In this document: in pieces, positions 53,176 through 62,025 of the stretch | Layout: each line of letters begins with the position of its first letter | How positions within the stretch are numbered: the first letter of the stretch is position 1 | Assembly (NCBI GenBank): GCA_020746835.1 | Contig: JAGPNK010000003.1 | Coordinates: 1,798,001-1,862,000, forward strand | Reading direction: 5' to 3' | Source: Stachybotrys elegans | Taxonomy: Eukaryota; Ascomycota; Sordariomycetes; Hypocreales; Stachybotryaceae | DNA length: 64,000 bases | Translations under genes and position numbers: made by a program | The notes under the pieces: model-generated | Seen by the model: the letters and a program-made list of their open reading frames with translations, nothing else | Databases searched by the model: none | What the model was told of the DNA's origin: nothing

Positions 53176-54645
53176 ATGACATACCGAAACAACCGGATGG
53201 CTCCGGCCCTCATCATCGCCGTCTGCATCGTTTCCATCTACTTCTTCCTCAGCCCAGCACCAAACCATCGACTATCGCAGCCCTTGGATTTGGGCACCAG
53301 TGTAAAGATCGGAGAGGCAAGCCATGTCCAGCAACATGAGCACGTCTCGTCGGAACAAGACGTCCCGCCGCAAGAGATGGCCTCGCCCCCGGCAGAAGAC
53401 AAGGAGCCGGACTCTGCAGCGCACGTCGGCTCTGCAGATGGCAGCCTGTCGCCCAACGACGTGCTGTTGATCATGAAGACGGGCGGAACGACAATGTGGA
53501 AGCGCCTGCTCGCCCACCTCATGACGTCGCTGGCCGAGGAGCGCATCCCTCACAACAACATTGTCATCTACTCGGACCTCAACGAGACCATTGGCCACTT
53601 CCGCACCATCGACGTGCTGGCCAACATGTCGCACATTGCGGGCAACACGCCCGACTTTGACGTCTACCGCCAGCAGCCCGAGTACATGGCCCACAACTAC
53701 TACGTCGAGGCGTCCGGGGTGGCGGGTGACGAATGGGGCCCGACGGGCGGCTGGATCATCGACAAGTACAAGTTCATCCCACTCATGCAGCACGCCGGCG
53801 ACAACTGGCCGCGCGCCAAGTGGTACATCTACATGGAGGACGACACGTACCTCTTCCTGCCCCAGGTGCTGTCGTACCTCTCGCGGTTTGACCACCGGCG
53901 CCCGCACTACCTGGGCAGCTACGCGGCCAAGTCGGACAGGGTGTTTGCGCACGGGGGCGCCGGGTTCGCCGTGTCGCGGGCGGCCTGGGAGAAGTCGTTT
54001 GGCGTCAACTCGAACCTGACCAACGAGTACTACGAGTACACGGCGGACCACTGCTGCGGCGACCAGGTGCTGGCGCACGCGCTCGACAAGTACGGGGTCA
54101 GGTTTGGCGAGAACGACGGCGACGGCAAGTTCACCTGGGGCTTCAACCCGGTGGTGCACTGGGCCTTTGGCTTCAGCCGGCACAACTGGTGCAGCCCGCT
54201 CATGTCGTGGCACAAGGTGCACAGCCGCGACGTGGCGGCCTACTACGAGCTGGAGCGGTCCTTTGACTTCTCCAAGCCGCTGCTGCACAAGGACTTCTTC
54301 GGCAAGATGATGCTGCACCGGGTCCAGGAGCGCAAGGAGTGGTGGGACAACATGAGCGGCGTGTACGAGGTGACGTCGGCCAACAAGGAGGATCCGCCGG
54401 CGCCGCCCGACGCCTACGAGGCCAGCGTGTGGAAGAAGGGCTGGGAGTCTGCCGACGCGTGCGAGGCGGCTTGCAAGTCGTGGGTCAACTGCGTGCAGTG
54501 GTCGTTTGTCGAGGACCTGTGCCGGCTCGACGACAAGGTCTTTGAGGGGCAAGGCTTCGCGCCAGCCATGAGCCAGCGCAAGACGTCTCTGAAGCACACG
54601 AGTGGCTGGCTGCCCGACCGTCTCAACGACTGGTCGTGCTCATGA
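53176..54645 (+). CDS. Type II membrane glycosyltransferase, GT31/fringe-like
   Basis: Single exon, 489 aa. A short cytosolic tail (MTYRNNRM) and one membrane anchor (residues ~9-25, ALIIAVCIVSIYFFLS) are followed by a Pro/Glu-rich stem and a Golgi-lumen catalytic domain: DVLLIMKTGGTTMWKRLLAHL, IYSDLNETIGHF, WYIYMEDDTYLFLPQVLSYL (Glu-Asp-Asp at 221-223, metal site), GGAGFAVSRAAW and CCGDQVLAHAL. This layout is that of fringe/DUF604-like transferases adding a hexose to glycans. The last ~90 residues carry a cysteine-rich PAN/apple-like segment (SADACEAACKSWVNCVQW...CRLDDKVF). The start was set just before the anchor; the upstream open frame adds 52 unlikely residues. Very strong GC3 bias. Donor and acceptor are unknown. 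Confidence 0.87.
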   Translation: MTYRNNRMAPALIIAVCIVSIYFFLSPAPNHRLSQPLDLGTSVKIGEASHVQQHEHVSSEQDVPPQEMASPPAEDKEPDSAAHVGSADGSLSPNDVLLIMKTGGTTMWKRLLAHLMTSLAEERIPHNNIVIYSDLNETIGHFRTIDVLANMSHIAGNTPDFDVYRQQPEYMAHNYYVEASGVAGDEWGPTGGWIIDKYKFIPLMQHAGDNWPRAKWYIYMEDDTYLFLPQVLSYLSRFDHRRPHYLGSYAAKSDRVFAHGGAGFAVSRAAWEKSFGVNSNLTNEYYEYTADHCCGDQVLAHALDKYGVRFGENDGDGKFTWGFNPVVHWAFGFSRHNWCSPLMSWHKVHSRDVAAYYELERSFDFSKPLLHKDFFGKMMLHRVQERKEWWDNMSGVYEVTSANKEDPPAPPDAYEASVWKKGWESADACEAACKSWVNCVQWSFVEDLCRLDDKVFEGQGFAPAMSQRKTSLKHTSGWLPDRLNDWSCS

Positions 54646-55151
54646 TGGATTGTCGTGCATTGGTTTTGCTTTGTTCCGTTTGCATATAGCAAGGCGTTTT
54701 TGGCTGGGCCGGGTAGACAAAGAAGACAAATAAAAGGCAGCTCATTTCTTATTCCGTTTCAGCTCCCCTGAGCTGAACTGCGCCCTCAAAGCATCATCCC
54801 AGTCATGACAGGGCAAGTCCCCCGCGTTCCAGAAGAATGGGCGAAAGCTTGTCACCTCTTGCATCAGGTCACGTTATTATGATGCCGCTTGGCCTGAAGC
54901 GTGAAGCTGGGTCGCGGCCTTGCCCCAAACCGCCTGGTTCTTGCGCTAAGCATGGTTTCAGCTGGACAGGTCGCTTATTGCTTGGAATGGCACGTGACGA
55001 GTCGGCGGCGAACAAGCAGCCTGTTCTGGACAGGTTCCAGCTTCTCTCTCCTGCATGCCACATGGACTGACACTCGGTCGACATCCATCCTTTTCTTGCC
55101 AACTCGAACCCGTTTCCCATCGTGCCGCTGCTGCTGCTGTCATTGTTGTAG

Positions 55152-55156
<5 letters not shown>

Positions 55157-55188
<32 letters not shown>
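55157..55188 (+). repeat. (CTG)10 microsatellite
   Basis: Ten perfect CTG units plus CT, in non-coding DNA as read here. Confidence 0.9.
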
Positions 55189-55191
<3 letters not shown>

Positions 55192-55614
55192 CCAAGCGAA
55201 CAGGGATTCGGGCCTGATTCCCAAAAGAGCATCGCGTAATGGTGCCTCGATGATTGGTCATCCCGCGACTTGGCACTACCTTCAGGGGCCTCTGAATTCT
55301 CCTCCCAGGCCAGACGCGACCATCATCCCGCACAACTGCTTCCACTTTCGTCGTCCCGAGGGTGACGGCCATCACGCGTCTGACATTGCCGGTTCCACCC
55401 CGACAGGCTCTCGCTCTGGTACCTGCATGCCAGTCAGTGCACGTATCCCTGGCTTGGCTGAAGAATGCCTCAATGTCGTCCAGAAGGGACTCGGGCTCCA
55501 GCAAGCCTGCGGGCAAGGCCAAACCTGAAGTGTGAGCAATCACCTTGGATGACTCCATTCTACATACATACATACCTTATCCGTACCTGATCTTGTATCC
55601 CCAACTCCTCATCC

Positions 55615-55652
55615 TGCCTCTGTCTCTGCCTCTGCCTCTGCCTCTGCCTCTA
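55615..55652 (+). repeat. TGCCTC-rich hexamer microsatellite
   Basis: About six TGCCTC/TGTCTC units just 40 bp upstream of the regulator ATG at 55693, so within its likely 5' UTR or core promoter. Confidence 0.7.
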
Positions 55653-55692
55653 CTCTGCCTTGGCCACCTACCATGTGTGTGCTCATGCTGAC

Positions 55693-57266
55693 ATGACGAA
55701 TCCTGGCAGCAATCTCATAGTATTCTCCCTGGATAACCGCAAGCGCCAAACAAGAATCTGCACAACCAGATCTCGCACTGGCTGTCGCCAATGCAAGTGA
55801 GTACTACATGCACCCGTGCCCACCACGCTCCGGCACACCCGTGTTGACCATTGCTCCCACCCGGCATCAGGCAGCGACGCACCAAATGCGACGAGACCAA
55901 GCCGTCCTGCAGCAAATGCGTGGCCAAGGGCCTCGTGTGTGACGGTATGTGGGTTGCCAAGACCGCAGCCTCGCCGCCGTCCTCCATCTGCGTGTCTCCA
56001 AGATACGAAACACACATCTTCCCCGACCAGAGGTCATGGGACTTCTTCCAGCTCTTCATCATAGCCTCTGCGCCCGGCGGCACGCTCCCGGCCGTGGCAA
56101 TGGTCCAGCTGGTCCCTCAGATTGCCCTGCAGCAGCCAGCCTTGCGCGCCCTCTGTTGCGCCATCGGCGCTTCGGCCGCCTCCTTCCAGTTCCTCAACGG
56201 CGGTAGGCTGGACGAGCGGCTACACCGAGAGTCCCTCCAGTACCACTCAGAAGCTGTCAGCCTGTGCCGTGCCTTCAAGGGAACCACGGCCCAGATGCTC
56301 AGGCTGGCACTCATGTCGGCATACCTCTTCATGGGGTTCGAAATTGCCTCCAACAATGTCGACTCCGCCTTTACTCACTTCCGCTTTGCCCACTACATGA
56401 TGCAGCAATACGTCAACGTCAGGTGCAAGGAGGCCAACTTGACGCCTGCCGAGTTGAAGTTTGACTACGTCGAGTCTGCTATTTTCTGCATGCTGCAACG
56501 ATTCACCATCCACCGCTGGCCTGGCCTCCCGGACAACGAACAGGAGCTTGATCCCTCACTGAAAGCCTGTTGTCAAGGTCAGCGAAGCGAATTCCTCGTC
56601 GACGATGCGCCCGAAAGCTTTCATGACGTGGATGAGTCGTCAAAATGGTGGGATATTACGCTTCACTTCCTCAAGCATCACCTGCGACCCCGACGGCTGG
56701 AGGCGATTGCGCAAGGAGATTACCATGTTGTCTCTGCCCTGGTCACGAAGGCCATCGAGACATTGAGGAATTGGCATACGCGGTTTCTTCCTCTAGCACA
56801 AAAAGCACAACAAACCAAGCAATCCGACCCGTGGTTTCACATTCAGGTCCTTACCATGGAAGCTCTGTACTCTGAAGCCGAGTACGTAGCCCATGCCCTC
56901 GCCTCGCACACCAAGATCGGCGTGCCCACGTCGCCAAAGAGGTGGCACCTCGAGATGATCAAGGCGACCAGAGCTCTGCTCAAGCCGATGAGGATGCGAG
57001 GCAAAGAGACGCTGTCCGATGAATATGCCGCCCTCCGCCCACTAGGATTCGTCGTCTACAAGAGTCGGGATCTGGAAGTTCTCCGCGAGGTGGAGAAGAC
57101 GCTCGAGATGGTCCAAGGAAATGCCGAGTTTGCCATGGCGCTCCGCACGCTCATCAAGATACGCGACTTGGAGGGCTGGGAGCAGAACCAGCAGTTGGTT
57201 GCGACGGTCAGATCTTGGGCTTGGTTCTTTACGAGCACGGGCTGCGCTGGCTTGACCGACATGTAG
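55693..57266 (+). CDS. Zn2Cys6 transcription factor
   Basis: Exons 55693-55796 and 55871-57266, 499 aa. The intron (74 nt, GTGAGT...ATCAG) splits the zinc cluster, which becomes complete on joining: Cys31, 34, 41, 48, 51 and 58 in GCRQCKQRRTKCDETKPSC...C, preceded by a basic stretch RKRQTRICTTRSRTG. The rest is a helical regulatory domain of the Fungal_trans_2-type (SWDFFQLFI, ALRALCCAIGA, LALMSAYLFMGFEI, HYMMQQY, GFVVYKSRDLEVLREVEKTLEM). Such proteins resemble the regulators of sterol uptake or secondary metabolism, but no target is obvious. The first exon ATG (55693) lies shortly after the hexamer repeat. It has its own promoter and no coupled enzyme gene. Confidence 0.88.
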
Positions 57267-58177
57267 CCAAGATCAGCAAATCAGCTCGTCAGCAGCTGCC
57301 ATGTTCATTCAGCAGCATTCTGTTGAATGACGACACTGCCCTTCATGGGAGGGGGCCGTCTCGTATCATCACGCCGTCGTTTGCGGGCAGTGAGACATCC
57401 GTTCGGAGTGGGCTTCTAGCAGCCGAGGGGATAATACTCAGAACGAACAATTTACCATCGGTATACAACATGGAACATATATTAACAATTTGGATTATGA
57501 GTCGGGAGGTCAAGAACATTCAAAGTTAGCGGGGAGCCACCCCAAACCGTATCAATTTAATGAAGAGCCGTAACGTTCACATGGTAGCACGCTTTTCCTG
57601 TACAATCCTTTGTGTGTGGGAACACAGGTCTGTATCTCACCACAAAGTTGACTGTAAGCCCGGCGCATCCTTGCTGCCCACGTCAGATGATCCCTATCTG
57701 TTGTTACATCTTGTATCTCCATGGGAACTTGCCCAGATATTCTCATTGTCAACTTTCAAGAGATCAGCACATGGGCAATTGTGCTGGCAGGTAATTTGGC
57801 ATTGGCAGAATACAACGGAACCTTATTGCGCTGTAACCGCCACCCGCGTCGTCAGTTCTGGCACCTAACCACACGCCCAACCCGCAATCGTGTTGTCTCT
57901 GTTGTCAAACTGGAGACCTGCCGCTACGCATAGCTGTTCGCAGTGGTAAAGGTAGCCTGTTTGCGGAGCCCAATGCCGTCTGACATTGGTCAACTTCCCC
58001 ACTTCATCCACGGGCGCCCAAACAACATCCAATGCGGCACAAACAACCGTTCAATCACAGCGTCTTCATATTCGTCCTGTACTGTCGGAAAAGGCCCAAA
58101 ACTCATTGATTTCTATCCCATAATTTCATCGGATCAGTAATTCTTTTGTCGGCATCTTGTCTTTGTGGCATCCCACC
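57267..58177. other. Intergenic, no gene recognised
   Basis: About 900 bp between two plus-strand genes: 3' UTR of the regulator and promoter of the NYN gene. Short frames only. Confidence 0.35.
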
Positions 58178-58942
58178 ATGGCGGCTGATGCAAGTGCGAA
58201 GCTCGCCGTCCTGATCGACGCCGACAACGCGCAGCCTAGGATGGTCGGCATCGTCCTTGCCGAGTTCGCCAAGTATGGGACAGCCTTTGTGAAGCGTGCC
58301 TACGGAGACTGGACGAGCAACGGCCTCAACGGCTGGAAGGAACAGCTCCTCGAGAACTCCATCCAGCCCATTCAGCAATTCGCCTATACGCGCGGCAAGA
58401 ACTCGACAGACTCGGCCATGATTATCGACGCCATGGACCTGCTGTACTCGAATCGCTTCGATGGCTTCTGCATCGTCTCAAGCGACAGCGACTTCACCCG
58501 CCTGGCCTCCCGGATCCGCGAGTCAGGCCTCGTCGTGTACGGCTGCGGCGAGCGCAAGACGCCGACGCCATTCGTCAAGGCGTGCGACAAGTTTATCCAC
58601 ATCGAGAATCTCGTTCCGAGGAATCCGCTCGTCCATAAGAACGACATCCCCATGGCGTTCCCTACGTCCCCTACATCCGCGTTGCCTATACCCACGGAGC
58701 CGAGCTACAGCACTGCCATGGACTGGCTGGAGGAAGCTGCGGAGGAAACTTCTGACAATGAGGGATGGGCCAACCTCGCCGTCGTCGGCGGTCTCGTCAC
58801 CAAGAGGCATCCTGACTTTGATCCCCGCACCTATGGATTCCCGAAGCTGAGCGAGCTGATAGCTTCGACGAGCAGGTTTGAAATGACGCGGCGGATCCCT
58901 GCAGTTGGGAAGATGGCAGTAACATACATGCGCGTTAAATGA
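58178..58942 (+). CDS. NYN-domain putative ribonuclease with LOTUS-like C-terminus
   Basis: Single exon, 254 aa. The NYN (PIN-like, LabA) nuclease fold covers residues ~8-160, with acidic residues where the active site is expected: LIDADN (Asp14, Asp16), KNSTDSAMIIDAMDLL (Asp78, Asp84) and SSDSDF (Asp103, Asp105). The C-terminal ~60 residues (GWANLAVVGGLVTKRHPDFDPRTYGFPKLSELIASTSRFEM) match the OST-HTH/LOTUS winged helix, an RNA-binding module. The combination, as in bacterial LabA-like and animal MARF1/limkain-type proteins, suggests RNA cleavage or RNA control in the cytosol, which is inference. All acidic residues are present. The start follows a CACCATGGC context. It converges on the minus-strand regulator at 59431. 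Confidence 0.88.
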   Translation: MAADASAKLAVLIDADNAQPRMVGIVLAEFAKYGTAFVKRAYGDWTSNGLNGWKEQLLENSIQPIQQFAYTRGKNSTDSAMIIDAMDLLYSNRFDGFCIVSSDSDFTRLASRIRESGLVVYGCGERKTPTPFVKACDKFIHIENLVPRNPLVHKNDIPMAFPTSPTSALPIPTEPSYSTAMDWLEEAAEETSDNEGWANLAVVGGLVTKRHPDFDPRTYGFPKLSELIASTSRFEMTRRIPAVGKMAVTYMRVK

Positions 58943-59430
58943 TGTTTCCAGGAAGTTGATTAAGATGGCGGTTTTGGTGGGTCTACGCTTGCCTCTTTTC
59001 TGGTGCGAGTCACACTTTTGGTTAAAGCCAACAGCAGAGAGATTGAGAAACTGGGTGCAAATGGGCGTATTTATTCTTTGATGAGTGCTAGTTTATAAGA
59101 CAAAAATACAAGTCAAGTCATGCATGGTTCAACAAGGCTACCCTATGTAGAGGCCACCACGGCGATCACCTCTCTGGCCGATTGTGTGTCAGCTTATTGC
59201 ATTTGGCTTCTGTGATGACTACTTTACTCCATCTCTATCTCATGGTACATTTCTTTGTCTTTAAACCGAGTTGTAGTCCAACCGCACTATACCATGGCTT
59301 TGGTGACAGAGACGCTGGAAATTGCTGTGTAGTTAGACTTGAGCATACTCGAACCCCGTCCGACCAAACCGGCAATCCACGCTTGATCCCCTCAACGGCA
59401 TATTTACCGCCAAATCTACCGAAGATATAT
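58943..59430. other. Intergenic between convergent NYN and Zn2Cys6 genes
   Basis: About 490 bp of AT-rich 3' flanking DNA for both genes. No feature was recognised. Confidence 0.35.
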
Positions 59431-61122
59431 TCATACCAGCACGGGCTGGATTCGTTCCTCAAAGCATGCCCTCACCCACGCTGATTGCCCATAGTACTGC
59501 CATTTGTGATCTTTGGCAGAATCATCTTTTTGCAAAGACCAGATCTTGTCCGATAACGTTTCCAGGCATGTCTTAATGTTCATGATGCCGTTCTTCTTTA
59601 GCATTTCCTGCAAACGACTGACAACCGACCATCTTCTTTGAGAGGCCGGCTCGCTCTCACAGCCCAGCACCCACATTGGCCATAGCATTATCGTGACAAC
59701 GGGCGATGCCAGGTGAACCGACTGGACAGCTTCCTCCAATTGACCGACCAAGAAGCCGATGGCTGGTGAATTTGATTGAAACTCCGTCGCTCTAGCGAGG
59801 TAAATTTGCGATGCCAAGGCATGGGACAGTGCCGCATATATGCTGGTATTGTAGACATCTCCGTTCCTTTGGTCTGACGGGAGTCTAGGAGGTGGGAGAT
59901 TGAGGCAAGCCACTGATATCTGCTGCATTAGCCTGCCTCGGCGTTCTACAAATTCTTCGGGAGTAATTTGTTGACGATACCAACTCCCTACTAGACCTCC
60001 ACACTCGCCAGTAAGAATTGTAATGTGCGCTGCAAAACCAAACACTGCATCGGGCTCCACGGCTGAAACTTCTTTCGCATGCTCCTCGAACAGATGGTAC
60101 CAGTACTGTGTCTCGAGCACCGGTTCCCGAGGATAAGGAACACACAATATAAGGTTATGCCAACCCAGAAGCTTTATGTCCTGTCGAACAACAATGTCAA
60201 ACGGGTCTTTGGAGCTTGGGTTGCTGGCCCAACGTTCCTTTACCAGGTATGCGGCTCCACGGGTGAGAGGCAGGATGGTGTCCATATCCGAGCCATGCAC
60301 TAGTTCTGTCCCTATGATGTGCAGGGAAGCGCACACGAGCATGTTCATGGTTTCCATTGAGGAAACACTGCGCCTCATGGCACTTCTATCTGAATGGATA
60401 TGTGATTGCTTCTGGGAAACACAAGCTAATGCGTGTTTGACGGTATGGATGGCCTTTTGCTTGCGCCAGAGCATTTCTTTCTCCGGTATTCGCCCAGCCA
60501 TGGCAAGGTGAACGCTTGCCGAAGCTAGCAGAGGCCAAATGAGGAGGGAATCCTTGGCCAAGGCCATGGATCGTGTACTTTGTTGGTAATCACTATATTG
60601 GGATGGATTTGGGAAAGAGACTTGAAAAAGAGACTTAGCCCAGTAGTCAAACAGGGCAATGTCATTAGTAGAGACGAAATCGGGTTGAGTGTTGAGGAGC
60701 ATGTCGGCCATCGGTAGAGCGGTGAGTCCGTCTTTTTGGAGGCATCGGGTTCCCTTCGTCACATGTGGCGGGTTCTGCTGAACCAGATGGGTCTCCAATA
60801 ACGTGGTACCCTCGTGGGACAGAGCCTCGGGACGACATGCGTTGACTTCTTGGACTATCCACTTCAGCCTCTTCGAATAGCCTTGGCATTTCAAGCCGCG
60901 TTCCGCACAGTTCCCGCAGAACGGTTTCTCCTCGTTACATTTGATCCTTGCGGACTTGCAGGTAAGGCAGCCTGGATGTGGGTTAACAGAGCGGGATCGG
61001 CCGTGATGGAAGGGGTTATTGTTACCTGTTCTCGAGCGGCGGAAATACTGAGTCATGATGACGTCGTGAATTGATACCCTGCAAGGAGGAAGAAGCGAGG
61101 TTGATGTCTTGGATAGATGCAA
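59431..61122 (-). CDS. Zn2Cys6 transcription factor (Fungal_trans_2 type)
   Basis: Single exon, 563 aa (541 if it starts at the internal MTQYFRRSR). The zinc cluster lies at residues 52-79 (GCLTCKSARIKCNEEKPFCGNCAERGLKC; Cys52, 55, 62, 69, 72, 79), preceded by a basic region (HHGRSRSVNPHPG). The remainder is helical: NDIALFDYWAKSLFQVSF, SLLIWPLLASASVHLAMAG, MNMLVCASLHIIGTELVHG, TRGAAYLVKERWA, DIKLLGWHNLILCVP and QLEEAVQSVHL. This layout is that of C6 regulators controlling nutrient or secondary-metabolite genes. It is divergent from the copper amine oxidase gene (about 900 bp between the two ATGs), so regulation of amine use is a natural but untested hypothesis. Confidence 0.9.
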   Translation of the reverse strand: MHLSKTSTSLLPPCRVSIHDVIMTQYFRRSRTGNNNPFHHGRSRSVNPHPGCLTCKSARIKCNEEKPFCGNCAERGLKCQGYSKRLKWIVQEVNACRPEALSHEGTTLLETHLVQQNPPHVTKGTRCLQKDGLTALPMADMLLNTQPDFVSTNDIALFDYWAKSLFQVSFPNPSQYSDYQQSTRSMALAKDSLLIWPLLASASVHLAMAGRIPEKEMLWRKQKAIHTVKHALACVSQKQSHIHSDRSAMRRSVSSMETMNMLVCASLHIIGTELVHGSDMDTILPLTRGAAYLVKERWASNPSSKDPFDIVVRQDIKLLGWHNLILCVPYPREPVLETQYWYHLFEEHAKEVSAVEPDAVFGFAAHITILTGECGGLVGSWYRQQITPEEFVERRGRLMQQISVACLNLPPPRLPSDQRNGDVYNTSIYAALSHALASQIYLARATEFQSNSPAIGFLVGQLEEAVQSVHLASPVVTIMLWPMWVLGCESEPASQRRWSVVSRLQEMLKKNGIMNIKTCLETLSDKIWSLQKDDSAKDHKWQYYGQSAWVRACFEERIQPVLV

Positions 61123-62025
61123 TGAATCCGGTCCGGAATTAGTGGGAATGGGAATCGGAGTTCGTTATTACTTACTACCGAATTCAGGCCATGAGGGGGC
61201 GGGAGTAAGCGGGACTTTGTGATAGGAGAGCTCTGGCCATACCGAACTGGGTTAACTATGGGCTATAAAGCCTTGGCAATATTGGCTGGCCATGACTAGG
61301 TTGGCGATATCAAAGATAAACCAACAGGCCATAAAGATAAGAGTGACTCGCGCGACAAGTTTGACCAATGGCTCAGAGGATATCATACCCGAATAAAGTT
61401 TAGTGTTGCTCGCAGGGTTCTTGTGGAGTTGGCTGCCGAAGGACCCCGCGGAAGAAGCCGACAAAGCTGTAGAGGACCGGCTTTCAACGGTCAGCATGTC
61501 AGGATCCCCAGACCCTAGGGTCCATGGGACTCGCGGATGCAGTTGGTGAATTGGCCATGCTGCGAATAGACGTGTCACGATGTCGATGGGTTTGAGGTAC
61601 AAGCAAAGTCTTAAGCGGATTGATCGTACATATGTCCGAATGAAGCCAAACAGCCAATACTAGATGGACTTGAGCTTACAATACAAGTGTTATGCTTGTC
61701 AGCATCGATCCTCACTCAGAAGCATGGCGCGTGGGCTAGCTCTGCATATGCACAATGCCGCACCCCACCCCAGGTTTCTCGACTTGCTATCATCCTTGCC
61801 AAGAACTCAGCCGTGGTGAGGCGATGACTGTTGAGATTTGGTCATGATGGTGGGTGGTCGGGTGGGATACGCCGACCCCATTGGTTGTCGGCTCGTCAAG
61901 CCTCAGACTATCCCCGTTGATGTCTTGAACAACTATAAGTAGTCCTCGATCCCGACTGGGAGTCCTCAGCAATCCTCAGCAAGCCATTGCATGGTCTAGT
62001 CAACACCCCTCTCTAGGCATTCATC
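61123..62025. promoter_or_regulatory. Divergent region, regulator / copper amine oxidase
   Basis: About 900 bp. TATAAG at 61934-61939 lies ~90 bp before the amine oxidase ATG. A 116-codon minus-strand frame (61252-61602) contains a hydrophobic stretch but lacks other support. No GATA-type nitrogen site analysis was attempted. Confidence 0.4.

Larger units (their letters stand above)
54646..55692. other. Intergenic with triplet and hexamer microsatellites
   Basis: About 1 kb between two plus-strand genes. It holds a CTG tract (55157-55188), CATA repeats (about 55562-55574) and a TGCCTC-rich tract (about 55615-55652). A minus-strand frame crossing the CTG tract (polyglutamine) has no other protein-like feature. 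Confidence 0.45.

Noticed and set aside
53272..54597. 441-codon open frame on the minus strand
   Set aside because: Antisense shadow of the GC3-rich GT31-like gene.
54869..55573. 234-codon minus-strand frame with a polyglutamine run
   Set aside because: The run is the CTG microsatellite; the rest has no protein-like pattern.
61252..61602. 116-codon minus-strand frame with a hydrophobic C-terminal stretch
   Set aside because: Reads partly like protein (Ser-rich then membrane-like) but has no family, splice sites or neighbours that support it; possible relic only.
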